From Micromonospora cathayae (lineage in GTDB: Bacteria > Actinomycetota > Actinomycetes > Mycobacteriales > Micromonosporaceae), in NCBI RefSeq assembly GCF_028993575.1, contig NZ_CP118615.1:5051001-5115000 (forward strand): DNA of 64,000 bases, given 5' to 3'. The notes under the pieces were generated by a model, which was not told where the DNA came from, made no database searches, and worked only from the letters and a program-made list of their open reading frames with translations. Of this stretch, positions 36,874 to 45,292 are shown one piece after another (the stretch's first letter is position 1; each line of letters opens with the position of its first letter). Made by a program: the position numbers and the translations under genes.

Positions 36874-37866
36874 ATGCCGGTGCACGCCCCGGTCGGCTTC
36901 GCCGACGTCCTCGCCGCCGAACCACCCGTGTACACCGCCGGAGTCTGGGACGGGCTCAGCGCCACCCTGGCCGCCACCGCCGGGTTCCGCTGCCTGTTCG
37001 TCTCCGGGTTCGCCGTGTCCGCCTCGCTCGGCCTGCCCGACGCCGACCTCTACACCCGCGCCGACATGACCCGCGCGGTCGCCGTCGCCGCCCGGGCCAG
37101 CGGCCTGCCGGTCATCGCCGACCTGGACACCGGCTGGGGCAACGCGGTCAACGCGTACCACGCCGCCCGCGACTTCGAGCAGGCCGGCGCGGCGGCGCTG
37201 ATGCTGGAGGACCAGATCTCCCCCAAACCGGGGCCGCTGAGCGAACAGGCCGGGGTCAGCCTGGTGCCCCGGGACGAGGCGGCGGCGAAGGTACGCGCCT
37301 GCGTCGACGCCCGCACCCGGGCCGCCGTGGTCGCCCGGACCAACGCCGACACCGTCGACGAGGTGCTGCGGCGCGCCGAGGCGTACGCGGCGGCCGGGGC
37401 GGACGTGGTCTTCCCGATGCGCCACGACGAGACGTTCCCGTTCGAGGCGTGGGCCGCCACCCGGGACGCCTGCGGCCGACCACTGGCCGCCGCGGTCGCC
37501 CCCGGCAGCTGGCTGGAACGGGAACTCACCCCCGCCATCGCCCGGGAACTCGGCATCGCCGTGGTCATCTACGGCCTCCAGGGGGTGCTCGCCACCGCCC
37601 GCGCGCTCACCGACGCGTACACCGACCTGCTCGGTCCGGAACCCGGCGTGGTCGCCGCCCGGGGCGTACCGCTGCGCGCGTTCACGCAGCTCATCGGCTA
37701 CGACGAGGTGACCCGGCTCCGCCACCGGTACCTGGGCACCCCCGCCGTCCCGTCCGCGCCCGCCGAGCCGACCGGACCGGACGGGACGACCGCACTGAAC
37801 GGACGCGAGGCCGACCCCACCACCGGGCAGGCCACCGATCCCACCACCGGCCGGGGCGACACGTGA
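36874..37866 (+). CDS. isocitrate lyase/PEP mutase superfamily protein
   Basis: The 330-residue protein has the barrel motifs of the superfamily: VWDGLSATLAATAGFRCLFVSGF, SLGLPDADLY, IADLDTGWGN (D83, D85) and LEDQISPKPG (E112). The catalytic loop KKCGH of (methyl)isocitrate lyase is absent: the region reads SPKPGPLSEQAG. The EDK-x5-NS signature of PEP mutase is also absent. It is therefore more likely an oxaloacetate-type hydrolase or C-C lyase of new specificity. The last 40 residues are a Pro/Thr/Gly-rich tail. It overlaps the following dehydrogenase by four bases. Confidence 0.85.
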   Translation: MPVHAPVGFADVLAAEPPVYTAGVWDGLSATLAATAGFRCLFVSGFAVSASLGLPDADLYTRADMTRAVAVAARASGLPVIADLDTGWGNAVNAYHAARDFEQAGAAALMLEDQISPKPGPLSEQAGVSLVPRDEAAAKVRACVDARTRAAVVARTNADTVDEVLRRAEAYAAAGADVVFPMRHDETFPFEAWAATRDACGRPLAAAVAPGSWLERELTPAIARELGIAVVIYGLQGVLATARALTDAYTDLLGPEPGVVAARGVPLRAFTQLIGYDEVTRLRHRYLGTPAVPSAPAEPTGPDGTTALNGREADPTTGQATDPTTGRGDT

Positions 37867-38855
37867 CCGCGTCCAACGGCACCGGCCGTACCGTCCTCGC
37901 CGCCGCGCACGCGCTGATCGCCCCGCTGACCGAGGCACAGGTCGCCGCGATCCGCGCCGCCGCCGCACCCGACCCGGTGGTGGTCGCCCGGGATCCGGCC
38001 ACCCAGCTCCGGTACGCCCCCGGCGCGGCCGTTCTCTTCGGTGACATCCAGCCGGAGGTGCTCGACGCCGCACCGAACCTGCGCTGGGTGCAGTCGGTCG
38101 GCGCGGGTGTCGACCGGATCGCCGCGCACCTGGCCGGCCGGGACGTCCGGTTGGTCTCCGCCAAGGGCGGGATCGTCGGCGCCCACCTGGCCGAACACGC
38201 GTTCGCCCTGCTGCTCGCCCTCACCCGGGGCGTGGCGGCGGTGCTGCGGGAACCGGACTGGACCGACGCGTACCGGATCGCGGTACGGGCGACGCAGTGG
38301 GAGTTCACCGATCGGACCATGCTGGTGGTGGGCCTCGGTGGGGCCGGCCGGGCGGTCGCCCGCCGGGCCCGGGGCTTCGAGTTCGCGCGGATCGTCGCGG
38401 TCGAGCCGGAGCACGTCGACCCCGGCCCGGACGTGGACCTGCTGGTCACCCCGGACCGGCTGGACGAGGTGCTGCCCACCGCCGACGTGGTGATGCTCAC
38501 CGTGCCGCTCACCCCGGCCACTCGGAACCTGCTGGACGCCACCCGGATCGCCGCGATGAAACCCGGTGCGATCCTGGTCAACGTCAGCCGGGGCGACCTG
38601 GTCGACGAGCCGGCGCTGCGTGCCGCGCTGGTCGACGGGCGGCTCGGCGGGGCCGGGCTGGACGTGGTGGCCCGGGAACCGCTCGCCCCCGACGACCCGT
38701 TGTGGCGGCTGCCCAACGTGGTGGTCACCCCGCACATCGCCGGCGGTTCGCCGCGCCGGGCCGAACGGGTGGTCGACCAGTTCTGCGAGAACCTCCGCCG
38801 CTGGCGCGCCGGCCAACCCCTCCTCGGCGAATACAACCCCACCCGCGGCTACTAA
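37863..38855 (+). CDS. D-2-hydroxyacid dehydrogenase
   Basis: The GTG at 37863 overlaps the preceding stop (GTGA), giving 330 residues. The NAD-binding GLGGAG (157-162) and the catalytic triad R243 (NVSRGDLVDE), E272 (VAREPL) and H291 (TPHIAGG) are all present. These enzymes interconvert 2-oxo acids and D-2-hydroxy acids. As third gene of the ThDP-lyase-dehydrogenase operon it probably reduces the 2-oxo acid product or oxidises a hydroxyacid substrate. Confidence 0.92.
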   Translation: MTASNGTGRTVLAAAHALIAPLTEAQVAAIRAAAAPDPVVVARDPATQLRYAPGAAVLFGDIQPEVLDAAPNLRWVQSVGAGVDRIAAHLAGRDVRLVSAKGGIVGAHLAEHAFALLLALTRGVAAVLREPDWTDAYRIAVRATQWEFTDRTMLVVGLGGAGRAVARRARGFEFARIVAVEPEHVDPGPDVDLLVTPDRLDEVLPTADVVMLTVPLTPATRNLLDATRIAAMKPGAILVNVSRGDLVDEPALRAALVDGRLGGAGLDVVAREPLAPDDPLWRLPNVVVTPHIAGGSPRRAERVVDQFCENLRRWRAGQPLLGEYNPTRGY

Positions 38856-38907
38856 CCCCCTCCCCCACTGTCCCCCGCCCCGTCCCCCCTCCCCATCGTC
38901 CCGCCCC

Positions 38908-38968
38908 GTTGATCATGAAGTTGTTGTTCCCCGCACGGCGTGTCGCGGACAACAACTTCATGGTCAAC
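38908..38968. repeat. 20-bp-arm inverted repeat in intergenic gap
   Basis: The arms at 38908-38927 and 38949-38968 are complementary over 20 bp with a single mismatch and a 21-base centre. They are strikingly AT-richer than the flanking DNA. The element lies between two rightward genes, 52 bases after the dehydrogenase stop. It could be a terminator or a dispersed palindromic repeat of this lineage. Confidence 0.7.
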
Positions 38969-39010
38969 AGGCGCGGGGGTGGTGGGTGGTGGGGTGGTTA
39001 GGGTGGTGGG

Positions 39011-40021
39011 GTGTTCGAGGGTGTGGGAGAAGTCGATGGGGGCGGGACCGGGGACGGGTCGGGGGGCGGGGCGCGGTCGGTGTCGGCGGCGTTGCCGTCC
39101 ACGGTGCGGGGGCTGCTCGCGGGGGCGCGGGAGCGTGGGGTGCTGCTGTTCGGGCTGACCCCGCCCCGGCGCAGCGCCAGCCCGGAGCAGGTCGAGGAGA
39201 TCGCCCGGGTCACCCTGGCCCGGTTGACGCCGCTGGACGTGGACGCGCTGGTGCTCTACGACATCGACGACGAGAGCGACCGCAACCCGGACGAGCGGCC
39301 CTTCCCGTACCTGCCGACCATGGACCCGGCGGTGTTCCACGCCGAGCACCTCACCGGCTGGCACCGGCCCACCGTGATCTACCGGTGCGTCGGCAAGTAC
39401 CGCGATTCGGAGTTGCGGGACTGGCTGGAGGCGACCGACCCGGACCGGGTGGCGACGGTCTTCGTCGGCGCGTCCTCCGGCAGCAAGCTGGTGCACACCG
39501 TCCTGTCCCGGGCGCACGCCCTGCGCCGGGACACCCGACCCGAGCTGGCCCTGGGCGGGGTCGCCATCCCCGAGCGGCACACCCGGGGAGGTGACGAGCA
39601 CCTGCGGCTGCTGGCCAAGCAGGAGCGCGGCTGCGGGTTCTTCGTCACCCAGGTCGTCTACGACGTGGACGCCACCAAGAGCCTGGTGTCGGACTACCAC
39701 TACACCTGCCGGGAACGCGGGATCGAGCCCCAGCCGATCGTCTTCACGCTCTCGGTCTGCGGTTCGTTGAAGACGTTGTCGTTCCTGAAGTGGTTGGGGG
39801 TGGCCGTGCCGCGCTGGTTGGAGAACGCGCTACGGCACGCCGAGGACCCGCTGACCGAGTCGTACGAGCAGTGCCTGGCCAACGCCCGCGAGCTGGCGGC
39901 CTTCTGCCGGCGGCTCGGGGTGCCCTTCGGGTTCAACGTGGAGAGCGTGTCGATCCGCAAGGTCGAGATCGACGCGTCGGTCGCTCTGGTCGGCCGGCTC
40001 CGTCCGCTGCTACCGGGGTGA
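39011..40021 (+). CDS. methylenetetrahydrofolate reductase family protein
   Basis: The protein follows the MTHFR TIM barrel: LFGLTPPRRSASPEQVEEIA, ALVLYDIDDESDRNPDERPFPY, GWHRPTVIYRCVGKYRD, LALGGVAIPERHTRGGDEHLRLLAKQERG-type segments, GFFVTQVVYD and PIVFTLSVCGSLKTLSFLKWLG. It differs from canonical MetF in the substrate region, and such divergent copies are often annotated simply as MTHFR. The GTG at 39011 gives 336 residues with a Gly-rich lead; the GTG at 39080 (VSAALPSTVRG) is a credible alternative. Its link to the island is unclear. Confidence 0.8.
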   Translation: MFEGVGEVDGGGTGDGSGGGARSVSAALPSTVRGLLAGARERGVLLFGLTPPRRSASPEQVEEIARVTLARLTPLDVDALVLYDIDDESDRNPDERPFPYLPTMDPAVFHAEHLTGWHRPTVIYRCVGKYRDSELRDWLEATDPDRVATVFVGASSGSKLVHTVLSRAHALRRDTRPELALGGVAIPERHTRGGDEHLRLLAKQERGCGFFVTQVVYDVDATKSLVSDYHYTCRERGIEPQPIVFTLSVCGSLKTLSFLKWLGVAVPRWLENALRHAEDPLTESYEQCLANARELAAFCRRLGVPFGFNVESVSIRKVEIDASVALVGRLRPLLPG

Positions 40022-40026
40022 AATGG

Positions 40027-40857
40027 TCACTGTGACCGCGCAGCGAGCCAGGTGAGCGCGGAGCGGGCGTGGTGCAGTACGGAGATGTGCCCGTCCTCGG
40101 GGTACAGGCGCAGCTCGGCCCCTGGGCAGTGCCGGGCCAGCCAGCGGCCGTGGTCGCTGGGCACGACCCGGTCGGCACCGCCGTACAGCAGGAGCACCGG
40201 CGCGGTGATCCGGCCCGGGTCGCACCCCCACGGGGCGACGTAGCCGAGGTCGTCGTCGATCAGCCCGTCGGGGCCGCCGGCCAGGGCCGGGCCGACGACC
40301 TGGTGGAACCAGCCCCACTCCCCTTCCAGGGCGGCCCAGTCCGCCGCCACGAAGCCGGGGTCGCCGTCGGTCGACGCCGCCTCGTGCGCCTCCTTGGCGG
40401 CGCGACCCGCTGCGGCGGCCCGCAGGTTCGCCTCCCCGACGGGTGACATGCCGGCGAACCAGTCCAGCCCGGTCGCGGTGAAGGGGGCGAGCGCGGCCCC
40501 GGCTACGACGGCGCTCACCCGGTCGGGCCGCAGCGCCGCGCAGGCCAGGGCGAAGCTGCCGCCACCGGAGTGACCCATGACGGCGAACCGGTCGACACCG
40601 AGCGCGTCGGCGGCCCGGGTCACGTCGACGGCGACCGAGGCTAGGCTGCGTCCCGGGTGGGCGGTGGAGCCGCCGTAACCGGGGCGGTCGCAGGAGAGCC
40701 AGCGCACGGACGGGCCGGTGGCGGACACCAGCGGTGCCGGTGGCACGCCGATGTTCGGCGTGCCGTGGTGCCAGAAGACGGCCGGGCCGTCCCCGCCGCT
40801 GTCGTAGACCCGCAGCGTCCGCCCGTCCGGCAGGGTGACGTCCCGGTGTTCCACCAT
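40027..40857 (-). CDS. alpha/beta hydrolase
   Basis: Starting at the ATG at 40857 the protein has 276 residues. The catalytic triad is visible: nucleophile S97 in GHSGGG, the Asp in YGGADRVVP and the His in EDGHISVL, with the oxyanion segment HHGTPNIG. No signal peptide is present. It converges with the MTHFR-like gene (5-base gap). Substrate unknown; a C-C or amide bond hydrolase in the island is possible. Confidence 0.87.
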   Translation of the reverse strand: MVEHRDVTLPDGRTLRVYDSGGDGPAVFWHHGTPNIGVPPAPLVSATGPSVRWLSCDRPGYGGSTAHPGRSLASVAVDVTRAADALGVDRFAVMGHSGGGSFALACAALRPDRVSAVVAGAALAPFTATGLDWFAGMSPVGEANLRAAAAGRAAKEAHEAASTDGDPGFVAADWAALEGEWGWFHQVVGPALAGGPDGLIDDDLGYVAPWGCDPGRITAPVLLLYGGADRVVPSDHGRWLARHCPGAELRLYPEDGHISVLHHARSALTWLAARSQ

Positions 40858-40909
40858 GTCCGGGCACGCTACCCGCACCCACCGACAAGACGGTGGCGAC
40901 AGGCACCCT

Positions 40910-41001
40910 CTCAGCAGCCGGACAGCACGGGCCGGACGGCGGGTAGGCCGAGCGGACCGGACAGCACGGCGGCGGGCACGCTCAGCAGCCGGACAGGACG
41001 G
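40910..41001. repeat. duplicated 3' end of the isochorismatase gene
   Basis: TCAGCAGCCGGACAGCACGG at 40910-40929 repeats the segment 40982-41001 (one base different), which encodes the last residues VLSGC and the stop. A third partial copy (CCGGACAGCACGG) lies between them near 40958. Confidence 0.75.
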
Positions 41002-41578
41002 TGGCGGCGGGGCGGACGGTGCCGACGGCGTGCGCCAGGGTGGCCAGGGTGGCCCGCTGTACCTCCTCCGCCGACAGTTCGAAGCCGGCGGCGGTGACCG
41101 GGAGCGCGGCGGTCAGGTCGGCGACCACCAGCACGTCGAGGTCCCGGGCACGGGCGTCCTGGGCGGTGGCCTGGACGCAGATGTTGGTGGTGACCCCGGT
41201 GAGCACCACCCGGTCCGCGCCCAGGGTGCGCAGCACCACGTCCAGGTCGGTGCCGTAGAACGCCGACTGGCGGGGCTTGACCACCCGGATCTCGTCGTCG
41301 CGCGCGCCGAGGCCGGGGTGCAGGTCGGCGGCGGGTGACCGGAACAGGTCGTCGACCGTAGCGCCGTACGCGGCGGTGGTGGCGGTACCCATCGACACGC
41401 CGGGGCGCAGCTCGCGGGTCACCCAGACCAGCGGTACGTCCCGGGCGCGGGCCGCCCCGGCGAACCGGGCGATCCGGTCGACCAGCCCGGCGGCGTCCGG
41501 GACGGCCAGCGGTCCGGTGACGTACTTGCGTTGCACGTCGATGACGATCAGGGCGTCGCCGGGACCGAGGGGACGCAC
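40982..41578 (-). CDS. isochorismatase-family cysteine hydrolase
   Basis: The GTG at 41578 with AAGGAGGAG upstream gives 198 residues. The catalytic triad of the family is intact: D14 (LIVIDVQRKYV), K101 (RVVKPRQSAFYGT) and C134 (GVTTNICVQATAQDAR). Relatives hydrolyse isochorismate, nicotinamide, N-carbamoylsarcosine, ureidoacrylate or maleamate. Its start and ribosome site lie inside the 3' end of the ABC ATPase gene (31-base overlap), so it is translationally coupled to the importer. That suggests it acts on the imported compound or an amide derived from it. Confidence 0.9.
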   Translation of the reverse strand: MRPLGPGDALIVIDVQRKYVTGPLAVPDAAGLVDRIARFAGAARARDVPLVWVTRELRPGVSMGTATTAAYGATVDDLFRSPAADLHPGLGARDDEIRVVKPRQSAFYGTDLDVVLRTLGADRVVLTGVTTNICVQATAQDARARDLDVLVVADLTAALPVTAAGFELSAEEVQRATLATLAHAVGTVRPAATVLSGC

Positions 41579-43452
41579 GGCTCCTCCTTGCGGGTCGTCG
41601 GGCGGTCCCGGTACCGGCCGAGGTCGGTCTCCGGGTCGAGCACCGCGTCGAGGAGCTGCCGGGTGTACGCCGCCGACGGCCGCTGGTAGATCGCGTCGAC
41701 CTGGTCCAGTTCGACGATCTTCCCGGTGGACATCACCGCCACCCGGTCGGAGATGTACGCCACCGCGGCCAGGTCGTGCCCGATGAACAGGTACGTCAGG
41801 CCGAGCCGGGCCTGGAGGTCGCGCAGCAGGTTGAGGATCTGCGCCTGGATGGACAGGTCCAGGGCGGCGACCGGTTCGTCCAGCACCACCAGCGCGGGTT
41901 CCAGGGCGAGCGCGCGGGCGATGGCGACCCGCTGGGCCTGTCCGCCGGAGAGCTGGTGCGGGAAGCGTCCGGCGTAGTCGCCGTCCAGTCCGACCAGGTC
42001 GAGCAGTTCGGTGACCCGGTCCCGCCGTTCGGCTTTGGACCCGCGTTTGTGCACCAGCAGCGGCTCGTCGACGATCTGCCCGATGGTCATCCGGGGGTCC
42101 ATCGAGGAGTACGGGTCCTGGAAGACCACCTGGAGGTCGCGGCGGACGTCCCGCATGGCCTTGCCGGAGAGCCGGGCGATGTCGACGCCGCCGATGACCA
42201 CCCGGCCGGAGGTGGGGGCGAGCAGCCCGGACATGATCATCGCGGTGGTGGACTTGCCGGAGCCGGACTCCCCCACCAGGCCGAGGGTGGTGCCCTTGGG
42301 AATGGTGAAGGAGACGTCGTCGACCGCCCGCAGTACCCGGGCCTTGCGGCCGGAGCCGAGCGGGTACTCCTTGACCAGGTTCTCGACCACCACGAACGGT
42401 TCCGGGTCGGCGGTGCGGGCGTCGACCAGCGGTTCGCCGCCGTCGCGCCAGTAGCCGAGGTCACCGTCGGCGGTCAGCCGGTCGGTCCAGTGGCAGGCCG
42501 CGACCTGGCCGGCGCCGGTGGGTTGCAGGAGCGGCAGTTCCTCCGCGCAGCGGTCGGTGGCGAACCGGCACCGGGGGTGGAAGGAGCAGCCGGCCGGCAG
42601 CCGGGCCGCGTTGGGCGGCGCGCCGGGGATGGCGGTCAGCGTGGACCGCAGCCGGCGCAGCCGGGGCAGCGAGCCGAGCAGCGCGGCGGTGTACGGGTGG
42701 CCGGGCTGGTGCAGCACCTGCTCGGCGGTGCCGTACTCGACGACCCGGCCGGCGTACATGACGGCGACCCGGTCGGCGACGGCCGCCGCCACCCCGATGT
42801 CGTGGGTGATCAGGACGACCCCCATCGACAACCGGTCCCGCAGTTCGATCATGGTCTCCAGCACCGCGCCCCGGACGCTGGTGTCCAGCGCGGTGGTCGG
42901 CTCGTCGGCGAGGAAGAGCGGCGGGTCCAGGGCGATCGCCATGGCGATCATGACGCGCTGGCGCATGCCGCCGGAAAGTTCGTGCGGGTACTGCTTGGCC
43001 CGGCGGGGCGGATCGTCGATCCGGACCACGCCGAGCAGGTCGACGGCCCGCGCCCAGGCGTCCTTCGCCGACGCGCCCCGGTGCACCCGCAGGATCTCGG
43101 CGATCTGGTCGCCGACGGTGAAGCTGGGGTCCAGCGAGCTCATCGGGTCCTGGAAGACCATGCCGTAGTTCTCGGCGCAGAACCGGCGCAGTTGCGCGCC
43201 ACGCAGGCCGAGCACGTCGCGGCCCTGGAAGCGGACCCGGCCGGCGGTGTAACCGTTGGCCGGCAGCAGCCCGGCGACGGCGTGCAGCGAGACGCTCTTG
43301 CCGGAACCGGACTCGCCGAGCACCACCAGGGTCTCGCCCTGGCGTACCGACCAGGTGGCTCCCCGGACGGCGTGCACCGGCCCCCGGGGGGTGTCGAAGG
43401 TGACGTCGAGTCCCTCGACCTCGAGCAGCGGTACGGCGTCAGCGCCGGCCAT
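41548..43452 (-). CDS. peptide/nickel-type ABC importer ATPase, fused DppD-DppF
   Basis: The ATG at 43452 follows AGGTGGG, giving 634 residues. Two complete nucleotide-binding domains are fused. The first has GESGSGKS near residue 47, LSGGMRQR and LFLADEPTTALD. Between them lies the oligopeptide-family Cys region (CSFHPRCRFATDRC), where an Fe-S cluster is known in some members. The second has GESGSGKS, LSGGQAQR and LVVLDEPVAALD. It overlaps the DppC-like permease gene upstream. Together with the two permeases and the lipoprotein it makes a complete uptake system. Confidence 0.93.
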   Translation of the reverse strand: MAGADAVPLLEVEGLDVTFDTPRGPVHAVRGATWSVRQGETLVVLGESGSGKSVSLHAVAGLLPANGYTAGRVRFQGRDVLGLRGAQLRRFCAENYGMVFQDPMSSLDPSFTVGDQIAEILRVHRGASAKDAWARAVDLLGVVRIDDPPRRAKQYPHELSGGMRQRVMIAMAIALDPPLFLADEPTTALDTSVRGAVLETMIELRDRLSMGVVLITHDIGVAAAVADRVAVMYAGRVVEYGTAEQVLHQPGHPYTAALLGSLPRLRRLRSTLTAIPGAPPNAARLPAGCSFHPRCRFATDRCAEELPLLQPTGAGQVAACHWTDRLTADGDLGYWRDGGEPLVDARTADPEPFVVVENLVKEYPLGSGRKARVLRAVDDVSFTIPKGTTLGLVGESGSGKSTTAMIMSGLLAPTSGRVVIGGVDIARLSGKAMRDVRRDLQVVFQDPYSSMDPRMTIGQIVDEPLLVHKRGSKAERRDRVTELLDLVGLDGDYAGRFPHQLSGGQAQRVAIARALALEPALVVLDEPVAALDLSIQAQILNLLRDLQARLGLTYLFIGHDLAAVAYISDRVAVMSTGKIVELDQVDAIYQRPSAAYTRQLLDAVLDPETDLGRYRDRPTTRKEEPCVPSVPATP

Positions 43453-44353
43453 GCGGATCCCACCTCTCACTCAGCCAGTCGCCGACGACGTTGACGCTCA
43501 ACACGACCAGGGTGATGGCGACGCCGGGGACCAGCGGGATCCACCAGGCGGTGTCGAGGTAGCCGCGGCTGGCGCTCAGCATCCCGCCCCAGGTGGCGGT
43601 GGGCGGTGGCACCCCGAGTCCGAGGAAGCTGAGCGAACTCTCGATGACGATGGACCGGGCCACCACGAACGTCCAGACGACGATGAGCGGGCCGGCGATG
43701 TTGGGCAGCACGTGCCGGGCGAGGATGCCGGCACCCCGGCGGCCGATGGCGACGGCCGCCCGGAAGTAGTCGGTGGAGACCACGTTGAGGGTCTTGGCGT
43801 GGGCGAGCCGGGTGAACGGCACCCACTCCCAGAGCACCAGCACGATGATCAGCACCGACAGTTTGGCGCCGAAGACGGCGACCACGGCGAGCGCGACGAT
43901 GAGGAACGGGAACGCGGTGAGGATGTCGACCGTCCGCATGATCACCGACTCGACGATGCCCCGGTAGTAGCCGGCGACGATGCCGAGCACGGTGCCGAGC
44001 AGGCCGGCGAAGGTGGCCGCGACGAAACCGACGGTGAAGCTGACCCGGCCGCCGTAGATGGCGCGGCTGAGCAGGTCCCGGCCGAGTTCGTCGGTACCGA
44101 GCAGGTGCGCGCCCTCGCCGCCGAACAGTGACGGTGCGGCGAGCCGGTTGAGCAGGGACTGCTCGTTCGGGTCGTACGGGGCGATGGCCGGGGCGAAGAC
44201 GGCGGCCAGGATGCCGACCACCAGGAAACCGAGCGCGATCCGGGCGCCGAAGTGTCTCGGCAGCAGGCGTCGGCGACGCCGACGTGGCGCGGGGACGACC
44301 TCGGCGGCGGGTTCGGCCCCGCCCGGGGAGGGGACGGTCAGCAGTGTGCTCAT
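43439..44353 (-). CDS. ABC importer permease, DppC type
   Basis: The 304-residue protein starts with an Arg-rich cytoplasmic segment and has about six membrane helices. The EAA loop typical of permeases of this family is seen in RAAVAIGRRGAGILARHVLPNI. HLLGTDELGRDLLSRAIYGGRVS is the conserved DppC/OppC motif. It overlaps the DppB-like gene by four bases and the ATPase by 14. Confidence 0.92.
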   Translation of the reverse strand: MSTLLTVPSPGGAEPAAEVVPAPRRRRRRLLPRHFGARIALGFLVVGILAAVFAPAIAPYDPNEQSLLNRLAAPSLFGGEGAHLLGTDELGRDLLSRAIYGGRVSFTVGFVAATFAGLLGTVLGIVAGYYRGIVESVIMRTVDILTAFPFLIVALAVVAVFGAKLSVLIIVLVLWEWVPFTRLAHAKTLNVVSTDYFRAAVAIGRRGAGILARHVLPNIAGPLIVVWTFVVARSIVIESSLSFLGLGVPPPTATWGGMLSASRGYLDTAWWIPLVPGVAITLVVLSVNVVGDWLSERWDPHGRR

Positions 44354-45279
44354 CGGGTCACCAACTGCGCCTTGAGTCGGGGGTCGACCACCTGGTAGAG
44401 CAGGTCGACGATGAAGTTGATCAGCACGACGAGCACGCCGATGACGAACACGCCCGCCTGGAGCACCGGGTAGTCCCGGGCGGTGACCGACTCGACCATC
44501 AGCCGGCCCAGTCCGGGCCAGGAGAAGACCGACTCGACCACCACCGAACCGGCGATGAACTGGCCGAGTTCCAGGCCGACGAGGGAGAGCATGGGCACGG
44601 TCACGTTGCGCAGGATGTGCCGGTAGCGGATCCGCCGGGTGCTGTAGCCGAGCGAGTTCGCCGTCCGCACGTAGCCCTTGCTGAGTTCCTCCAGGGTGTA
44701 CGCCTGCACCAGCCGCATCTGTCGGGCGCAGATGAAGGCGGCGAGGGTGACGGCCGGGAGGATCAGGCTCATCACCCCCTCCCCGCCGAAGCTGGGCAGC
44801 CAGCCCAGGGTGACCGCGAAGATCATGATGAGCACGAGACCGAGCACGAAGTTCGGCACGCTCTGCCCGAGAATGGCGAGGCCGTTGACGGCCCGGCCGA
44901 GGAGCCCGTCCCGGTGCACGGCACCGAGCACCCCGGCCGGTACGCCGAGTCCGACCGCGATGAGCATCGCGATGGTGGTCAGCAGCGCCGACGCCGGCAA
45001 CCGGTCCAGTACCAGCGCCATCGCGTCGCTGCGGTACTGGTACGAGTCGCCGAAGTCGAGCACCAGCAGGTCGCCGAGGAACCGTACGTACTGGACCAGC
45101 ACCGGTTCGTTCAGCCCGAGGTTGCTGCGGATGGCCGCCAGGGTCTCCGGGTCCGCGTCCGCCCCGGCGATCGCCGCCGCCGGGTCACCGGAGATACGGA
45201 CCAGGAAGAAGACCAGGCTGGACAGTCCGAGGATGACCAGGACCAGCTGGAGGAGCCGCTGTCGCAGAAGCTTCGTCAC
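44350..45279 (-). CDS. ABC importer permease, DppB type
   Basis: The 309-residue inner-membrane protein starts at a GTG 13 bases after the binding-protein stop. It has six membrane helices, the N-terminal LLQLVLVILGLSSLVFFLVRISGDPAAA and the EAA loop SLGYSTRRIRYRHILRNV of DppB/OppB permeases. It pairs with the DppC-type protein encoded next. Confidence 0.92.
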   Translation of the reverse strand: MTKLLRQRLLQLVLVILGLSSLVFFLVRISGDPAAAIAGADADPETLAAIRSNLGLNEPVLVQYVRFLGDLLVLDFGDSYQYRSDAMALVLDRLPASALLTTIAMLIAVGLGVPAGVLGAVHRDGLLGRAVNGLAILGQSVPNFVLGLVLIMIFAVTLGWLPSFGGEGVMSLILPAVTLAAFICARQMRLVQAYTLEELSKGYVRTANSLGYSTRRIRYRHILRNVTVPMLSLVGLELGQFIAGSVVVESVFSWPGLGRLMVESVTARDYPVLQAGVFVIGVLVVLINFIVDLLYQVVDPRLKAQLVTR

Positions 45280-45292
45280 GGTCGGACCCCGT

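Noticed and set aside
35151..38855. Phosphonate biosynthesis (PEP mutase, phosphonopyruvate decarboxylase, dehydrogenase)
   Set aside because: The lyase lacks EDK-x5-NS, and the ThDP protein is a full-length acetolactate-synthase-type enzyme, not a short Ppd. The gene order only mimics that pathway.
32129..41578. Aerobic nicotinate pathway (NicX, NicD, NicF)
   Set aside because: M29/NicX-like, alpha/beta hydrolase and isochorismatase proteins are present, but they are in separate units. NicAB, NicC and maleate isomerase are not seen. Kept only as one possible theme.
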